Shown in pieces: positions 16,020 to 30,995 of a stretch of DNA of 64,000 nt; the stretch's first letter is position 1, and each line of letters opens with the position of its first letter. Origin of the DNA: Bacteroidota bacterium (GTDB lineage: Bacteria; Bacteroidota; Bacteroidia; Chitinophagales; Chitinophagaceae); the NCBI GenBank assembly GCA_026391455.1, contig JAPLEH010000033.1, forward strand, positions 1 to 64,000, written 5' to 3'. A program made the translations under genes and the position numbers. The notes under the pieces were generated by a model that worked only from the letters and a program-made list of their open reading frames with translations, did not search any database and was not told where the DNA came from.

Positions 16020-19000
16020 ATGTCTTCAACTAAAGTGAACTCAAGAGTGGATTTCGGTAAAATTAAGCACCTGGCTGAAACTCCGGACCTGCTCGAAGTA
16101 CAAATCCAATCGTTTAAAGAATTTTTCCAGTTGGAAACGACTCCGGACAAACGGAACATCGAAGGATTGTTCCGCGTGTTCAAAGAGAATTTCCCGATCA
16201 CCGACACCCGGAATATTTTCGTATTGGAATTTCTGGACTATTTTATTGATCCGCCCCGTTACACCATCGAAGAGTGTATGGAACGCGGACTGACCTATGC
16301 CGTACCGCTCAAAGCCAAACTGCGCCTGAGCTGTAACGACGAAGAGCACGTTGACTTCCAGACTATCGTTCAGGACGTGTTTCTCGGCAACATTCCTTAC
16401 ATGACGCCCCGTGGTACATTCGTGATCAACGGCGCTGAAAGGGTGGTGGTTTCCCAGTTGCACCGTTCACCCGGTGTATTCTTCGGACAGTCCGTTCACC
16501 CGAACGGAACCAAAATTTATTCTGCCCGTGTGATTCCTTTCAAAGGGGCATGGATGGAATTTGCCACCGATATCAACAACGTGATGTACGCTTACATCGA
16601 CCGTAAGAAGAAATTCCCCGTAACAACCCTGCTGCGCTCTATCGGCTATGAAACCGATAAAGACATCCTGGAATTGTTCGGAATGGCCGATGAAGTAAAA
16701 ACAGATAAGAAAACGCTCTCCAAATATGTAGGCAAACGCCTTGCCGCCCGCGTACTCAGAACATGGGTGGAAGATTTCGTAGATGAAGATACCGGTGAAG
16801 TAGTATCCATTGAGCGTAACGAGATCGTAATGGAAAGGGATACCGTGCTCGACGAAGAAGCAATCGACACGATATCTGAAATGGAAGTGAACAGCGTGTT
16901 CATTCAGCGTGAAGATGTGGGTGGCGATTATGCGATCATCTATAATACCCTGAATAAAGATACTTCCAACAGCGAACTGGAAGCGGTTCAGTTCATCTAC
17001 CGCCAGTTGCGCGGTGCTGACGCTCCGGATAATGAAACTGCCCGCGGTATCATCGACAAATTGTTCTTCAGCGATAAACGTTATGATCTCGGCGAAGTAG
17101 GCCGTTATAAGATCAATCGCAAGCTGAATGTGGACCTTCCGCTGCAAAAGAAAACACTGACCAAAGAAGATATCATTCTCATCATCAAATACCTCGTGCG
17201 CCTTACCAATGGTAAAGCCGAGATCGATGATATTGATCACCTGAGCAACCGTCGTGTACGTACGGTAGGCGAACAATTATATGCTCAGTTCGGTGTGGGT
17301 CTTGCCCGTATGGCCCGTACCATCCGCGAAAGAATGAACGTGCGCGATAATGAAGTGTTCACCCCCGTTGACCTGATCAACGCCCGTACACTTTCTTCCG
17401 TAATCAACTCTTTCTTTGGAACATCCCAATTGTCCCAGTTCCTCGATCAGACCAATCCCCTGTCAGAGATCACGCACAAACGTCGTATCTCCGCACTCGG
17501 GCCAGGTGGTTTGAGCCGTGAAAGGGCCGGCTTCGAGGTACGTGACGTACACTACTCTCACTATGGCCGTCTTTGTACCATTGAAACGCCGGAAGGACCA
17601 AATATCGGTCTGATCTCCACGCTTTGCGTACACGCGAAGATCAATGACATGGGCTTTATCGAAACACCTTACCGTAAAGTAAATGAAGGTAAAGTGAACA
17701 TGAAGGAACTCACCTTCCTGAGTGCAGAAGAAGAAGATCTCGCGAAAATCGCCCAGGCCAATACGCCTCTGGATGAAAAAGGAAATTTCAGGGAAGAAAA
17801 GATCGTAAGCCGCGAAACCGGTGACTTCCCGATCCTCGATAGAAATGAAGTGGAATTTATGGACGTGGCACCCAACCAGATCGTGGGATTGAGCGCCTCC
17901 CTGATTCCCTTCCTGGAGCATGATGATGCCAACCGTGCACTGATGGGATCAAACATGCAACGTCAGGCCGTTCCCCTTCTTCGCCCCGATGTACCCATTG
18001 TTGGTACCGGTCTCGAAGGAAAAGCTGCCCGCGATGCAAGGATCCAGATACACGCAGAAGGCGAAGGTGTGGTTGAATTTGTAGATGCGAATGAAATTCA
18101 CGTTCGCTATGAGCGCGATGCAGAAGAGAAACTGGTCAGCTTTGAAGATGACCTGCGTATCTATCGCCTCACCAAATTCATTAAGACCAACCAGGAAACC
18201 TGTATCAACCTGAATCCGGCCGTGAAGAAAGGACAGAAGGTAAAAAGAGGCGACTTCCTTACAGAAGGTTATGCTACGCAGAACGGTGAACTCGCCCTCG
18301 GTAAAAACCTTAAAGTGGCATTCATGCCCTGGAAAGGTTACAACTTCGAGGATGCGATCGTGATCAGCGAAAGAGTGGTAAAAGAAGATATGTTCACGTC
18401 TGTTCACATTTCTGAATATGAATTGGAAGTACGGGATACCAAACTGGGTGAAGAAGAACTGACCCCGGATATTCCCAACGTATCAGAAGAGGCTACCAAA
18501 GACCTCGATGAAAACGGTATCATCCGCATCGGCGCACAGGTAAAAGAAGGAGACATACTCATTGGTAAGATCACTCCCAAAGGTGAATCTGATCCTACTC
18601 CGGAAGAGAAACTGCTGCGTGCCATCTTCGGTGATAAAGCCGGTGATGCTAAAGATGCTTCACTCAAAGCACCCAATGGTGTGGAAGGTGTGGTGATCGG
18701 TAAAAAATTATTCCAGCGCGCGAAGAAAGATAAGACAGCGAAAGTGCGTGAGAAAGCAATGATGGAAAAGCTGGAAAAAACACACGAGAAGAATGAGACT
18801 GACCTGATGGAGGTCTTACTGGAAAAGCTGACTTCCCTGCTGGCATCTCATGTTTCTGCAGGTGTGTCAAACAATTTCGGTGAAATACAAATCGGGAAAG
18901 GTGCCAAATTCACCGAGAAAAACCTGCGCGGATTGGATTATGCCAATATCAACCCGCTCGGTTGGACCGGTGATGCAAAAGTGGACGATCAGATCAACAC

Positions 19001-19823
19001 CCTGTTACACAATTATAACATCAAGTTCAACGAAGAGTTGGGCCGATATAAGAGAGAGAAATTCAACATCAGCATTGGTGATGAATTACCTGCAGGTGTA
19101 TTGAAACTGGCGAAAGTATATCTCGCGGTAAAACGTAAACTGAAAGTAGGGGATAAGATGGCGGGCCGTCACGGTAACAAAGGTATCGTGGCCAAGATCG
19201 TTCGTCAGGAAGATATGCCCTTCCTCGAAGACGGAACACCGGTGGATGTGGTGCTGAACCCGCTGGGGGTACCAAGCCGTATGAACCTGGGACAGATCTA
19301 CGAAACCATCCTCGGATGGACCGGTGCTAAACTGGGACTTCGTTTCTCTACCCCCATCTTCGATGGTGCATCTGTAGAAGAGATCGCTGAATATTGCAAA
19401 CAGGCAGAAATACCAATGTACGGTCACACCTACCTCTATGATGGTGAAACCGGAGAGCGTTTCCACCAGAAAGCAACAGTGGGTATCATCTATGTGATCA
19501 AACTGCACCACATGGTGGATGATAAAATGCACGCACGTTCTATCGGGCCATACAGCCTCATTACGCAACAGCCTCTGGGTGGTAAAGCCCAGTTCGGTGG
19601 TCAGCGTTTCGGTGAGATGGAGGTATGGGCACTCGAAGCCTATGGTGCATCCAGCATACTGCAGGAATTGCTTACCCTCAAATCAGATGATATCATCGGA
19701 AGGGCGAAGACATATGAAGCGATCGTAAAAGGTGAGAATGTACCAAGAGCTGGTGTACCCGAGTCCTTCAATGTGTTACTGCATGAGCTGAGAGGTTTGG
19801 GACTTGACCTGAAATTTGAGTAA
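16020..19823 (+). CDS. rpoB: DNA-directed RNA polymerase subunit beta
   Basis: This is the catalytic-core beta subunit of RNA polymerase. The ATG at 16020 ([15 protein letters not shown]) gives 1267 aa; a 12-codon upstream extension is rejected. The rifampicin-pocket region reads [20 protein letters not shown] and [20 protein letters not shown], with rifampicin-sensitive type residues. The C-terminal clamp contains [20 protein letters not shown]. It is 111 bp upstream of rpoC. Confidence 0.99.
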   Translation: MSSTKVNSRVDFGKIKHLAETPDLLEVQIQSFKEFFQLETTPDKRNIEGLFRVFKENFPITDTRNIFVLEFLDYFIDPPRYTIEECMERGLTYAVPLKAKLRLSCNDEEHVDFQTIVQDVFLGNIPYMTPRGTFVINGAERVVVSQLHRSPGVFFGQSVHPNGTKIYSARVIPFKGAWMEFATDINNVMYAYIDRKKKFPVTTLLRSIGYETDKDILELFGMADEVKTDKKTLSKYVGKRLAARVLRTWVEDFVDEDTGEVVSIERNEIVMERDTVLDEEAIDTISEMEVNSVFIQREDVGGDYAIIYNTLNKDTSNSELEAVQFIYRQLRGADAPDNETARGIIDKLFFSDKRYDLGEVGRYKINRKLNVDLPLQKKTLTKEDIILIIKYLVRLTNGKAEIDDIDHLSNRRVRTVGEQLYAQFGVGLARMARTIRERMNVRDNEVFTPVDLINARTLSSVINSFFGTSQLSQFLDQTNPLSEITHKRRISALGPGGLSRERAGFEVRDVHYSHYGRLCTIETPEGPNIGLISTLCVHAKINDMGFIETPYRKVNEGKVNMKELTFLSAEEEDLAKIAQANTPLDEKGNFREEKIVSRETGDFPILDRNEVEFMDVAPNQIVGLSASLIPFLEHDDANRALMGSNMQRQAVPLLRPDVPIVGTGLEGKAARDARIQIHAEGEGVVEFVDANEIHVRYERDAEEKLVSFEDDLRIYRLTKFIKTNQETCINLNPAVKKGQKVKRGDFLTEGYATQNGELALGKNLKVAFMPWKGYNFEDAIVISERVVKEDMFTSVHISEYELEVRDTKLGEEELTPDIPNVSEEATKDLDENGIIRIGAQVKEGDILIGKITPKGESDPTPEEKLLRAIFGDKAGDAKDASLKAPNGVEGVVIGKKLFQRAKKDKTAKVREKAMMEKLEKTHEKNETDLMEVLLEKLTSLLASHVSAGVSNNFGEIQIGKGAKFTEKNLRGLDYANINPLGWTGDAKVDDQINTLLHNYNIKFNEELGRYKREKFNISIGDELPAGVLKLAKVYLAVKRKLKVGDKMAGRHGNKGIVAKIVRQEDMPFLEDGTPVDVVLNPLGVPSRMNLGQIYETILGWTGAKLGLRFSTPIFDGASVEEIAEYCKQAEIPMYGHTYLYDGETGERFHQKATVGIIYVIKLHHMVDDKMHARSIGPYSLITQQPLGGKAQFGGQRFGEMEVWALEAYGASSILQELLTLKSDDIIGRAKTYEAIVKGENVPRAGVPESFNVLLHELRGLGLDLKFE

Positions 19824-19934
19824 TCGGCAAACCGGGGCGTGTGAATTGTGAATCGTTTACTCAGCCCGTTCAAAGTAAATGAACGGGAGTTGAAAGGAAT
19901 CAAAAATTAAAAATCTAAAATCGGCAATACGATT

Positions 19935-24227
<4,293 letters not shown>

Positions 24228-24247
24228 GCCGATAAATTAGCTGATAT

Positions 24248-24277
24248 AAAGGAGCAGGTCAACACCTGCTCCTTTTT
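24248..24277 (+). terminator. Rho-independent terminator after rpoC
   Basis: AAAGGAGCAGGT (24248-24259) and ACCTGCTCCTTT (24264-24275) form a 12-bp stem with a CAAC loop and a short T-run. It closes the rpoBC transcript. Confidence 0.92.
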
Positions 24278-24323
24278 ACGTAAAAGAGGGCTGTTAAGTC
24301 TTTCATAAAGTGACCTGATTGCC

Positions 24324-24331
24324 TATATTTG
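24324..24331 (+). promoter_or_regulatory. Bacteroidota -7 element before ompH-like gene
   Basis: TATATTTG matches TAnnTTTG, followed by C-rich sequence, 39 bp before the ATG at 24370. The -33 region has only a weak TTTC. Confidence 0.6.
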
Positions 24332-24369
24332 CCACCCGATATGGGATTAATTTTGTTTAAAATACTCGA

Positions 24370-24987
24370 ATGAAAAATGGATTGCTGATTTGGAATGTGG
24401 TGCTTACCCTGCTCACCGGCTATTTACTGATTAGCCACTTTGGTGGTAAATCTGGTAAAGGTGGTACAGGTAAAAATGGTAAGGTGGATACAGCCGCACA
24501 TAGCGGACAGTTCCGTATTGCCTACTTCGAAATGGATTCAGTGGCCAATAATTTTGACATGGTGAAACAGGTGAAGAATGAACTGGCCAAAAAGGAAAGT
24601 GAAAATACAGCCGAGATAGAACGCATGGCGAAAGAACTGCAGCAGCGCTATAATTATTACCAGAAAAAACAACAGGACGGTACGCTTACCCAACAGGAGT
24701 CTGAAACGGCCAGCGCTGAGATCAAGAAAATGGATGACGATATTAAAATGCGTAAACAGACCCTTGATCAGGACTATTTTGATGTGAAGACCCGCCGCGA
24801 AAATGAAGTAAAGAAAAATATCGAGGCCTTCATAAAGAAGTACAACGAGTCAAGGAACTATACGTATATCATGTCTTACGAACCTGGTCTGTTTTATTAC
24901 CGGGATACCGCCCTTAATATCACCTCCGATGTGGTGAAAGGATTGAATCAGGAGTATGGTCCTGCAAAGAAGAAAGACGATAAATAA
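24370..24987 (+). CDS. OmpH/Skp-family periplasmic chaperone-like protein
   Basis: This 205-aa protein has an N-terminal signal anchor (MKNGLLIWNVVLTLLTGYLL), a Gly-rich linker, then the OmpH pattern IAYFEMDSVANNF. A long charged coiled-coil follows (about 75-155: KNELAKKESENTAEIERM), and the end is beta-like (YIMSYEPGLFYYRD). Skp-type proteins hold unfolded outer-membrane proteins in the periplasm. Bacteroidota carry several paralogs. It is expressed from its own promoter and ends in a terminator at 24999-25024. Confidence 0.85.
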   Translation: MKNGLLIWNVVLTLLTGYLLISHFGGKSGKGGTGKNGKVDTAAHSGQFRIAYFEMDSVANNFDMVKQVKNELAKKESENTAEIERMAKELQQRYNYYQKKQQDGTLTQQESETASAEIKKMDDDIKMRKQTLDQDYFDVKTRRENEVKKNIEAFIKKYNESRNYTYIMSYEPGLFYYRDTALNITSDVVKGLNQEYGPAKKKDDK

Positions 24988-24998
24988 TGTCAATCGGC

Positions 24999-25024
24999 AT
25001 CCTCCCTTTGGGAGGATTTTTTTT
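24999..25024 (+). terminator. Rho-independent terminator after ompH-like gene
   Basis: ATCCTCC and GGAGGAT pair around CTTTG, followed by eight T. It lies within the rejected upstream extension of the kinase gene, supporting the later kinase start at 25068. Confidence 0.88.
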
Positions 25025-25067
25025 GCCCTTATTTTACTGCCCGGAAAATAATACCGTATTTTGGGGT

Positions 25068-26057
25068 ATGGAAGATTTCAAGAAACTGTTCACCACGTTC
25101 ACCACCATCAAAGCAGGCGTAATCGGCGATATCATGCTGGATACATATATGTGGGGTAAGGTGGAACGGATCTCTCCTGAAGCTCCGGTACCTATTGTAT
25201 CGGTTAGTAAAAAAGATCATCGTATCGGAGGTGCCGGCAATGTGGCGTTGAATTGCCGTTCGCTGGGCGCACAGGTCGCCCAATTTTCAGTAACCGGAAA
25301 CGATGAAGATGGCAAAATGCTGGTCGCCATGCTCAACGAAAAAGGGATAAAGACAAACGGTATCATATCCAGTGATAGCCGCATTACCACCAATAAGACC
25401 AGAGTAATCAGCCGCAACCAGCAAATGATGCGCCTTGATACGGAAATCACTGCGCCACTTACTACAATGGAAGAGGACAGTTTGCTAGCGCAACTGAGCC
25501 ATTATATAACTAATGAAAAACCTGCAATCATCATTTTTGAAGATTACAATAAAGGCGTACTCACAGAACGCGTGATCAGTGAAGCCATCCGGATGTGCCG
25601 CGCCAATCAGGTGCTTACCGCTGTGGATCCGAAGCGGATGCATTTCTTTACGTATCGCGGTGTAAATATATTTAAGCCCAATCTCAAGGAAGTAAAAGAG
25701 GCATTGAACCTGTTGCTGGCAGATGCTGAGTTAACACAATTACAAACCATACATTCAGAGTTGCTACGGCTGCTAGATCACCAGGTATCATTCATCACCT
25801 TGTCTGAGAAGGGAGTGTTTTACCAGGATGGTACGGATGCCAGGATCATCTCTTCGCATATCCGTGATATCGCCGATGTATCCGGGGCCGGCGATACGGT
25901 TATTGCGGTGGCTGCGTTGGTATATGCTGCAACAAAAAACACCCGGCTGATGGCAGAAATGGCCAATATTGCCGGAGGGCTGGTATGTGAAGAAGTGGGC
26001 ACTGTTGCTATTTCACGCGATAAGTTACTCCATGAATGCGAAGCCCTGCTTCAGTAA
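25068..26057 (+). CDS. hldA: D-glycero-beta-D-manno-heptose-7-phosphate kinase
   Basis: This PfkB/ribokinase-family enzyme phosphorylates D-glycero-D-manno-heptose 7-phosphate at C1 in LPS heptose synthesis. The ATG at 25068 (MEDFKKLFTTF) gives 329 aa; the extension to 24987 crosses a terminator. Motifs are GDIMLDTYMWGKVERISPEAPVP split over the N-terminus, GGAGNVALN, FKPNLKEV and the catalytic VSGAGDTVIAV near the C-terminus. It corresponds to the kinase half only; the cytidylyltransferase half of HldE is absent here. Related PfkB carbohydrate kinases are possible, but the N-terminal motif favours HldA/RfaE1. Confidence 0.88.
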   Translation: MEDFKKLFTTFTTIKAGVIGDIMLDTYMWGKVERISPEAPVPIVSVSKKDHRIGGAGNVALNCRSLGAQVAQFSVTGNDEDGKMLVAMLNEKGIKTNGIISSDSRITTNKTRVISRNQQMMRLDTEITAPLTTMEEDSLLAQLSHYITNEKPAIIIFEDYNKGVLTERVISEAIRMCRANQVLTAVDPKRMHFFTYRGVNIFKPNLKEVKEALNLLLADAELTQLQTIHSELLRLLDHQVSFITLSEKGVFYQDGTDARIISSHIRDIADVSGAGDTVIAVAALVYAATKNTRLMAEMANIAGGLVCEEVGTVAISRDKLLHECEALLQ

Positions 26058-26105
26058 CAAGTATTGATTTCATCATTATACCTAAAGATTTTTCATTGTT
26101 CTGCT

Positions 26106-27059
26106 ATGAATACATTCACGCTTGCGATACACGGAGGGGCCGGTACCATTCTGAGAGCTGATATGACCGCGGAAAAAGAAGCTGGTTATCGCCATGCGCT
26201 TGATACCGCCCTGCTGGCGGGCTATACTATTTTGGAGAAAGGCGGATCTTCCATTCAGGCTGTACAAGCAGCGGTGATGGCACTCGAAGACGATATTCAT
26301 TTCAATGCGGGAAAAGGATCTGTATTCGGTAAAGACGGCAGACACGAAATGGATGCCTCTATCATGGATGGAAGCAACCTAATGGCAGGAGCCGTGGCCG
26401 CTGTACGCAATATCAGGAACCCCGTTGAACTGGCTTATACGATCATGACAAAGAGCCCGCATGTAATGCTGATCGGACAAGGCGCAAAGGAATTCGCCCT
26501 GCAGCAGGGATTAGCCACAGAGCCGGATGAATACTTTTTCTCTGCGTTCCGCTATGAACAATGGAAACAAATGCAGGGTTCTGATGCAATAGCCCTCGAT
26601 CATAATGTAAAAGTTACAACTCCTGAAACCTCCGGTGATGGCAAAAAATATGGAACCGTGGGCGCAGTCGCCCTCGACATTCACGGAAATATCGCCGCTG
26701 CCACCAGTACCGGGGGCATGACGAATAAACAATTTGGCAGGGTGGGAGACAGTCCCATCATCGGAGCGGGTACCTATGCCAACAATAAAACCTGTGCGAT
26801 CTCTTGCACCGGCCATGGGGAGCCCTTTATCCGCGCCGTAACCGCCTACGATGTAAGTTGCCTGATGGAATACAAAGGGCTTTCCCTGGAAAAAGCCATG
26901 CAGGTGGTGGTGCATGATAAACTGATGAAGATAGAAGGAGAAGGCGGCATGATCGGTGTGGATGCATCGGGAAATGTGGCCCTGGTCTTTAACAGCGATG
27001 GAATGTACCGCGGTATGAAGACCAGTGATGGCAGGTATGCAGTAGCTATTTATAAATGA
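26106..27059 (+). CDS. iaaA: Isoaspartyl peptidase / type III L-asparaginase
   Basis: This Ntn-hydrolase is made as a precursor and self-cleaves before the catalytic Thr184 in YGTVGAVALD. It removes isoaspartyl residues from peptides and can hydrolyse asparagine. The ATG at 26106 (MNTFTLAIHGGAGTI) gives 317 aa, the usual length. Other family motifs are FNAGKGSVFG, MDASIMDG and STGGMTNK. No signal peptide is present. It lies 48 bp after hldA. Confidence 0.93.
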   Translation: MNTFTLAIHGGAGTILRADMTAEKEAGYRHALDTALLAGYTILEKGGSSIQAVQAAVMALEDDIHFNAGKGSVFGKDGRHEMDASIMDGSNLMAGAVAAVRNIRNPVELAYTIMTKSPHVMLIGQGAKEFALQQGLATEPDEYFFSAFRYEQWKQMQGSDAIALDHNVKVTTPETSGDGKKYGTVGAVALDIHGNIAAATSTGGMTNKQFGRVGDSPIIGAGTYANNKTCAISCTGHGEPFIRAVTAYDVSCLMEYKGLSLEKAMQVVVHDKLMKIEGEGGMIGVDASGNVALVFNSDGMYRGMKTSDGRYAVAIYK

Positions 27060-27101
27060 TAGAATACTAATCTTTCCAGCCTTTCGTTTTTATTTAAACG
27101 A

Positions 27102-27548
27102 ATGATCATGCACAAACTGTTGCTGGCAATTTTTTTGTGGTTTGCCTCATTTGCCAACGGTCAAACAAATTCCGAAAAAGACTGCAAAACAACGGTGGAG
27201 TTAGATGTGGTGATTGATACACTTTATAAAAAACCCAGTTCACCCGATACGCTTAACGAAAAAATGCCTTCCGGAATAGTGGATAGGGTGGGTTATTGCA
27301 ATCCCTGTTATGTATTACGTCCGCTCAATTCGAATTACCGGGTTGTAAGCTATGTTATCGAAGCAGAAGATAATGATAACAATATTAACGAAGCCAGGGT
27401 TTTAGGAAACGGTATTAACTATACGAGTGGGAGTTACGTTATCAGACAGGCAAAGAAAGGAGAAGCTATTTGGTTCAGTTGTATTCGCGCTATTCATACC
27501 AATGGGAAAACATATACACTTCGTCCTTTTTCCATCAGAATGAATTAA
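27102..27548 (+). CDS. Small secreted hypothetical protein
   Basis: This 148-aa protein has a signal peptide (MIMHKLLLAIFLWFASFANG, cleavage near GQ). The mature part contains CNPCYVL, then a stretch ending KGEAIWFSCIRAIHTNGKTY and TLRPFSIRMN, which recalls the end of GldM-type immunoglobulin-like domains. That resemblance is weak. It has three or more Cys, possibly disulfides in the periplasm. It is the last gene before the AT-rich island. Confidence 0.6.
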   Translation: MIMHKLLLAIFLWFASFANGQTNSEKDCKTTVELDVVIDTLYKKPSSPDTLNEKMPSGIVDRVGYCNPCYVLRPLNSNYRVVSYVIEAEDNDNNINEARVLGNGINYTSGSYVIRQAKKGEAIWFSCIRAIHTNGKTYTLRPFSIRMN

Positions 27549-27552
27549 TGTT

Positions 27553-27690
27553 TTACAAAACACTAATCCGTTTAAACCCCGCACTCCTTAAAAAATTCTC
27601 CAGTATCATACGGGCTTTGGTATCTGCTTTTTGAAGTAGACCCTGCTTCGCTTCAGGGAACGTTCCACCAATTAATTTACTCATCTGCAT
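27553..27690 (-). pseudogene. 3' remnant of a DUF4230 gene (island left end)
   Basis: The minus strand encodes QGLLQKADTKARMILENF then LRSAGFKRISVL and stop, matching the last 30 residues of the DUF4230 protein at 52290-52949 with only conservative changes. DNA identity is about 70 of 81 positions by eye over the stop-proximal part. Upstream of QGLLQ, homology to VERSLK continues in another frame, because the remnant has about five extra bases. Further 5' sequence is unrelated. The differences are largely synonymous, so this was a coding allele rather than a fresh copy. Confidence 0.8.
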
Positions 27691-27774
27691 AAGAATAAAT
27701 TTACCACACACGCATTAACAGATTGGGGAAATTAGAATCCTGAAAAAGGGTGAAGGTAAAAAATATCAGTAAGT

Positions 27775-28014
27775 TCATTCACCTTCATTAACTTTTTGGG
27801 CAAAATGTAATGAATTTTGTGACTCAGTAACCTTGAGCGACATATATCTGTGTTGCTCAACAGTTCTGACGGCAATTCCGAGTTTTTTTGCAATTTCTTT
27901 AGAGCGATATCCTTTTATTACCATTAACATTACTTGCTTCTGCCTTGAAGTTAACTTGTCTAATAGCATAATAGAGTCGGTAGGATTTTTTGTTTCTTTT
28001 TCACTCATTTTCAT
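27775..28014 (-). CDS. HTH-only LuxR/NarL-type DNA-binding protein
   Basis: This 79-aa protein is almost entirely a GerE-type helix-turn-helix: LTSRQKQVMLMVIKGYRSKE then IAKKLGIAVRTVEQHR. It has no receiver or ligand domain. It lies 7 bp after the metzincin gene, on the same strand, so it is probably co-transcribed with it and may control it. A receiver-like protein without HTH is encoded at 34446-34928 in the same island, which raises the idea of a split regulator. Confidence 0.8.
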   Translation of the reverse strand: MKMSEKETKNPTDSIMLLDKLTSRQKQVMLMVIKGYRSKEIAKKLGIAVRTVEQHRYMSLKVTESQNSLHFAQKVNEGE

Positions 28015-28021
28015 ATCGTAA

Positions 28022-29620
28022 TTAATTTCGTAAAAATATTTTATTAATAAAAGGGGCTTTTCTTGAATTAGTAATGATAAATAAATGAATTCCTGTCGAA
28101 TGGTTAAATAATTTGATATTGTTTAGACCAGAATTTAACTTTTGTCTGGCAATAATGCGACCTCCTATATCTGTAACTGTCAATTCTGATGCTTCGCTGA
28201 AACGCACATATATCTGTGATCCGGACATAATCACTTCTGGCATTGTTGAACCAGTTTTTTGTGTAGCAGCTACAATATTTGAATACTTAATAGTAAGATC
28301 AGAAAATTGTACTCCAACCCTGAATTCAATAAGTTTATCACTAGCTAAAAAGTAGTACTCATAAGATCCGTTTGCAGGAATATTTTCGTTGTTTTTTACA
28401 AACTGTGTACCATTTACTTTAAGTTCCAACCATTGACGAGTAACTTCAAGGTCAGTTTCAGTGATCCATGCCAGTACAACTTTGGCACTTGTATTAAAAT
28501 TGGTAAGTCGGATATTCTTTACTGGCAAAGCACTTCCTGCTAATAAAGTCCCATGTAATGAATATGTACCTACACTGCCATAAAGTGCTGCATAATTATT
28601 TGCTCCGGCTGAAACTGAAAGGAAATAGTCGCCTGGTGATAACATAGTGTCAATAGTAACGTTTAGTTTTTGTGGATCATTAAATGTGCTAACTAGCTCT
28701 TTATTTGAATTATAAAGGCTAACAATTAAATCTATATTACCCCCGGCATTATTTACACCTGAACTTCCAGGGTTAATATTAATGATCACATTCCTATTTG
28801 TGCCAACATTAAAACGGTACAGGTCAACATCTCCATTACTTTCCAGTTTAGCGATTCGCAGGTTTGAGGGATTTGAAAAATTCAGGAATGGGGCATTTAA
28901 GAAACTTGAATCACAATCATCAGTTATAGTCGAAATTCCATTAGAAGTACTTGTGATTATAGCAATATCATCTTGCAGATTCGTACACCCATAAGGATTT
29001 GGGCCGTTATGCCAGCGTGTCATATTTTGATAATACCCTATGCCCATAATTGGCGCCCATCCAATCTCGCCGCTACCCATTCCGTAATTATAATCAGATA
29101 GTTTAGTACACATAGTGTCATAAACAGCCTGATGATATAATCCTAGCGTATGGCCGGATTCATGCGAAACAGCTTCTGCTATATATTTAGTATTATAATT
29201 CAATAATTGCGAAAAGACAAAACAAGGAGTATTATCGCCCCACGTAAATGACCCTGTAAATGCTACCCCGCCTGCCGAACCATACCAGGAGGAACTAACT
29301 GAAATAATAACGCGGATGCGTTGAGTAGGAGGAGCTGACCAATACCGGTTAGAGTCAGTCGTAACATTAATTGTAAAAGGAGAATAATCTTCAGCAACCC
29401 TGTTGTAAATTTCCAAACCCTGTACATCTGTTAGTCCGGAAGATCCGCATATGATCGGACCATTATAATTCCAGGCAGTGTTTTCAATTACAGCGCCATC
29501 GAAATCCAGATATATAACCGGTTGATAATCCGGATTACTGTTTCTGATTGGTATACCTGCCATTGCCGTATTAAACGACAAAGTAAAGTATAGCATAATA
29601 AAACAGAATACAATTGCCAT
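28022..29620 (-). CDS. Secreted metzincin zinc metalloprotease with T9SS sorting domain
   Basis: This 532-aa secreted protease has an N-terminal signal (FCFIMLYFTLSFNTAMAG), then a catalytic domain with HESGHTLGLYH. H153, H157 and H163 bind zinc, E154 is the catalytic base, and a Met-turn IMGIG follows. A pre-peptidase-type beta domain follows (about 260-360: DVDLYRFNVGTNRNVIIN, SPGDYFLSVSAGAN). The last 80 aa (VTDIGGRIIARQKL to the end) are a type A T9SS sorting domain, so export across the outer membrane is expected. It is the middle gene of a three-gene unit with a small secreted protein upstream and an HTH protein downstream. Confidence 0.88.
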   Translation of the reverse strand: MAIVFCFIMLYFTLSFNTAMAGIPIRNSNPDYQPVIYLDFDGAVIENTAWNYNGPIICGSSGLTDVQGLEIYNRVAEDYSPFTINVTTDSNRYWSAPPTQRIRVIISVSSSWYGSAGGVAFTGSFTWGDNTPCFVFSQLLNYNTKYIAEAVSHESGHTLGLYHQAVYDTMCTKLSDYNYGMGSGEIGWAPIMGIGYYQNMTRWHNGPNPYGCTNLQDDIAIITSTSNGISTITDDCDSSFLNAPFLNFSNPSNLRIAKLESNGDVDLYRFNVGTNRNVIININPGSSGVNNAGGNIDLIVSLYNSNKELVSTFNDPQKLNVTIDTMLSPGDYFLSVSAGANNYAALYGSVGTYSLHGTLLAGSALPVKNIRLTNFNTSAKVVLAWITETDLEVTRQWLELKVNGTQFVKNNENIPANGSYEYYFLASDKLIEFRVGVQFSDLTIKYSNIVAATQKTGSTMPEVIMSGSQIYVRFSEASELTVTDIGGRIIARQKLNSGLNNIKLFNHSTGIHLFIITNSRKAPFINKIFLRN

Positions 29621-29634
29621 TTTTTTACATTTAA

Positions 29635-30108
29635 TTATTCTGAAATAAAAAAGTCTGTGCTCTTGCGTACTAGCATAAAGCTTTCGTTATCGCCTGACAT
29701 CAGTTCAAACCCATCTCTGCAAGCTGTACTGATAATCCTTCCGCTATATTTATACATACCAGATCCGGCATTTGTCCTGTGAATTAGAAAAAGAGTTTTT
29801 GTAAAAGCATCACTTTTTATTATAATAGTAGTAACGTCAGTATTATGGACTACCGAATTAACTGTTCCGGAGAAATGAAATAAGTGATCAGTGGTTATAT
29901 TTACTTTAGCATCTTTCTGCCTTGTAAAAATACTTTCTAGTTCAGTCCTGATTATTCGAAGTGTGTCAGTAATATTCTGGAAGCATGGCGCTTTATCAGA
30001 AAAGGTTTTAGGAAGAGGTAGCTTCTGGCCAAATGAAGAATCAGAAATGGCAAATTCAAAAATGGAAAGAAAAATCAGGTATTTTTTCAACCATAAGTAC
30101 TTTTTCAT
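29635..30108 (-). CDS. Small secreted hypothetical protein upstream of metzincin
   Basis: This 157-aa protein starts MKKYLWLKKYLIFLSIFEFA and has a signal peptide ending near SFGQ. The mature part is mixed alpha/beta with two Cys (APCFQN, STACRDGF). It is 14 bp upstream of the metzincin gene and co-oriented. It might be a periplasmic inhibitor or chaperone of the protease, by position only. The family is not recognised. Confidence 0.6.
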   Translation of the reverse strand: MKKYLWLKKYLIFLSIFEFAISDSSFGQKLPLPKTFSDKAPCFQNITDTLRIIRTELESIFTRQKDAKVNITTDHLFHFSGTVNSVVHNTDVTTIIIKSDAFTKTLFLIHRTNAGSGMYKYSGRIISTACRDGFELMSGDNESFMLVRKSTDFFISE

Positions 30109-30907
30109 AATATCAACTATTTACTTTATGAAAAGGATAGTCAACTTAAATCTGCGAATTCTTGTATTATATTGTTTACCTATTCCTTTTATTAATTATT
30201 TAATATCTAGCAGCGTATTGAATACAGTTACACAATTTTCTCTTCTATAGATGAATAATTCTTACAAATCAAAAGATCGAAATTTAAGTATGAATGGTAG
30301 TCTAAAGTAGTGGCTATTATCTGTATAATTACTTAATCATGGAGCCTTTTAGCAGGCGCAAAAAGGAATATATGAGCAGCAAAATGAAACAGTAAATATT
30401 GATATACCGTATTAGGAAGGCTTGAAAAAATATAAAGCAATTCAATATTTATTAGAAATATCGGTTCTTGAAAGTTGATTTTGAATTTTCGAAATTCTAC
30501 GTTTTATTCTGTAAATCGAGAAAGATCACTGTAAAAATTAATTGATTGTACTATTGATTGTTTTTCTGATTTTATAGGAAGCAAGATGAAGGTATAAGTA
30601 CTGTAGCTTCTATATTTTATATCGGCTTTCTGGGTTATTTTATTTAGGTAGATTTTTTAAAGTAGACAATAAATATGTAACTATATTTTTATTATATCCA
30701 GACTTTTTAAAATAAGAATTTTTCAAAAACCTGAAGTTGGCTCAACTAATTACCTGATTAAAAGAATAGCTTCATTTTGATATTTATTTAGTCAAATTAA
30801 TCATTCAACGTTCAAATAATACTATTCAGCTATTTATCCATTTAATATAAATCTATTTGTTTAATATTAATCCAATTTTACAGATGATTGCAGGATTTTG
30901 GATTCCA
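30109..30907. other. ORF-free AT-rich region, possible non-coding RNA
   Basis: About 800 bp with no credible gene; the longest frames are short and hydrophobic or overlap the start of the minus-strand operon. It ends in a good terminator reading on the plus strand. No promoter was identified. Confidence 0.4.
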
Positions 30908-30937
30908 AAACCCAGCCTTTCAAGGCTGGGTTTATTT
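30908..30937 (+). terminator. Strong terminator-like hairpin without upstream gene
   Basis: AAACCCAGCCTT (30908-30919) and AAGGCTGGGTTT (30922-30933) form a 12-bp stem with a TC turn; TTATTTG follows. There is no plus-strand ORF in the preceding 800 bp. As the stem is flanked by A and T it could also act on the minus strand. Confidence 0.7.
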
Positions 30938-30995
30938 GAATTTTCATAAACGAAATTAAATTACTGGAAAACCATAGTTATACACTAATCACATC

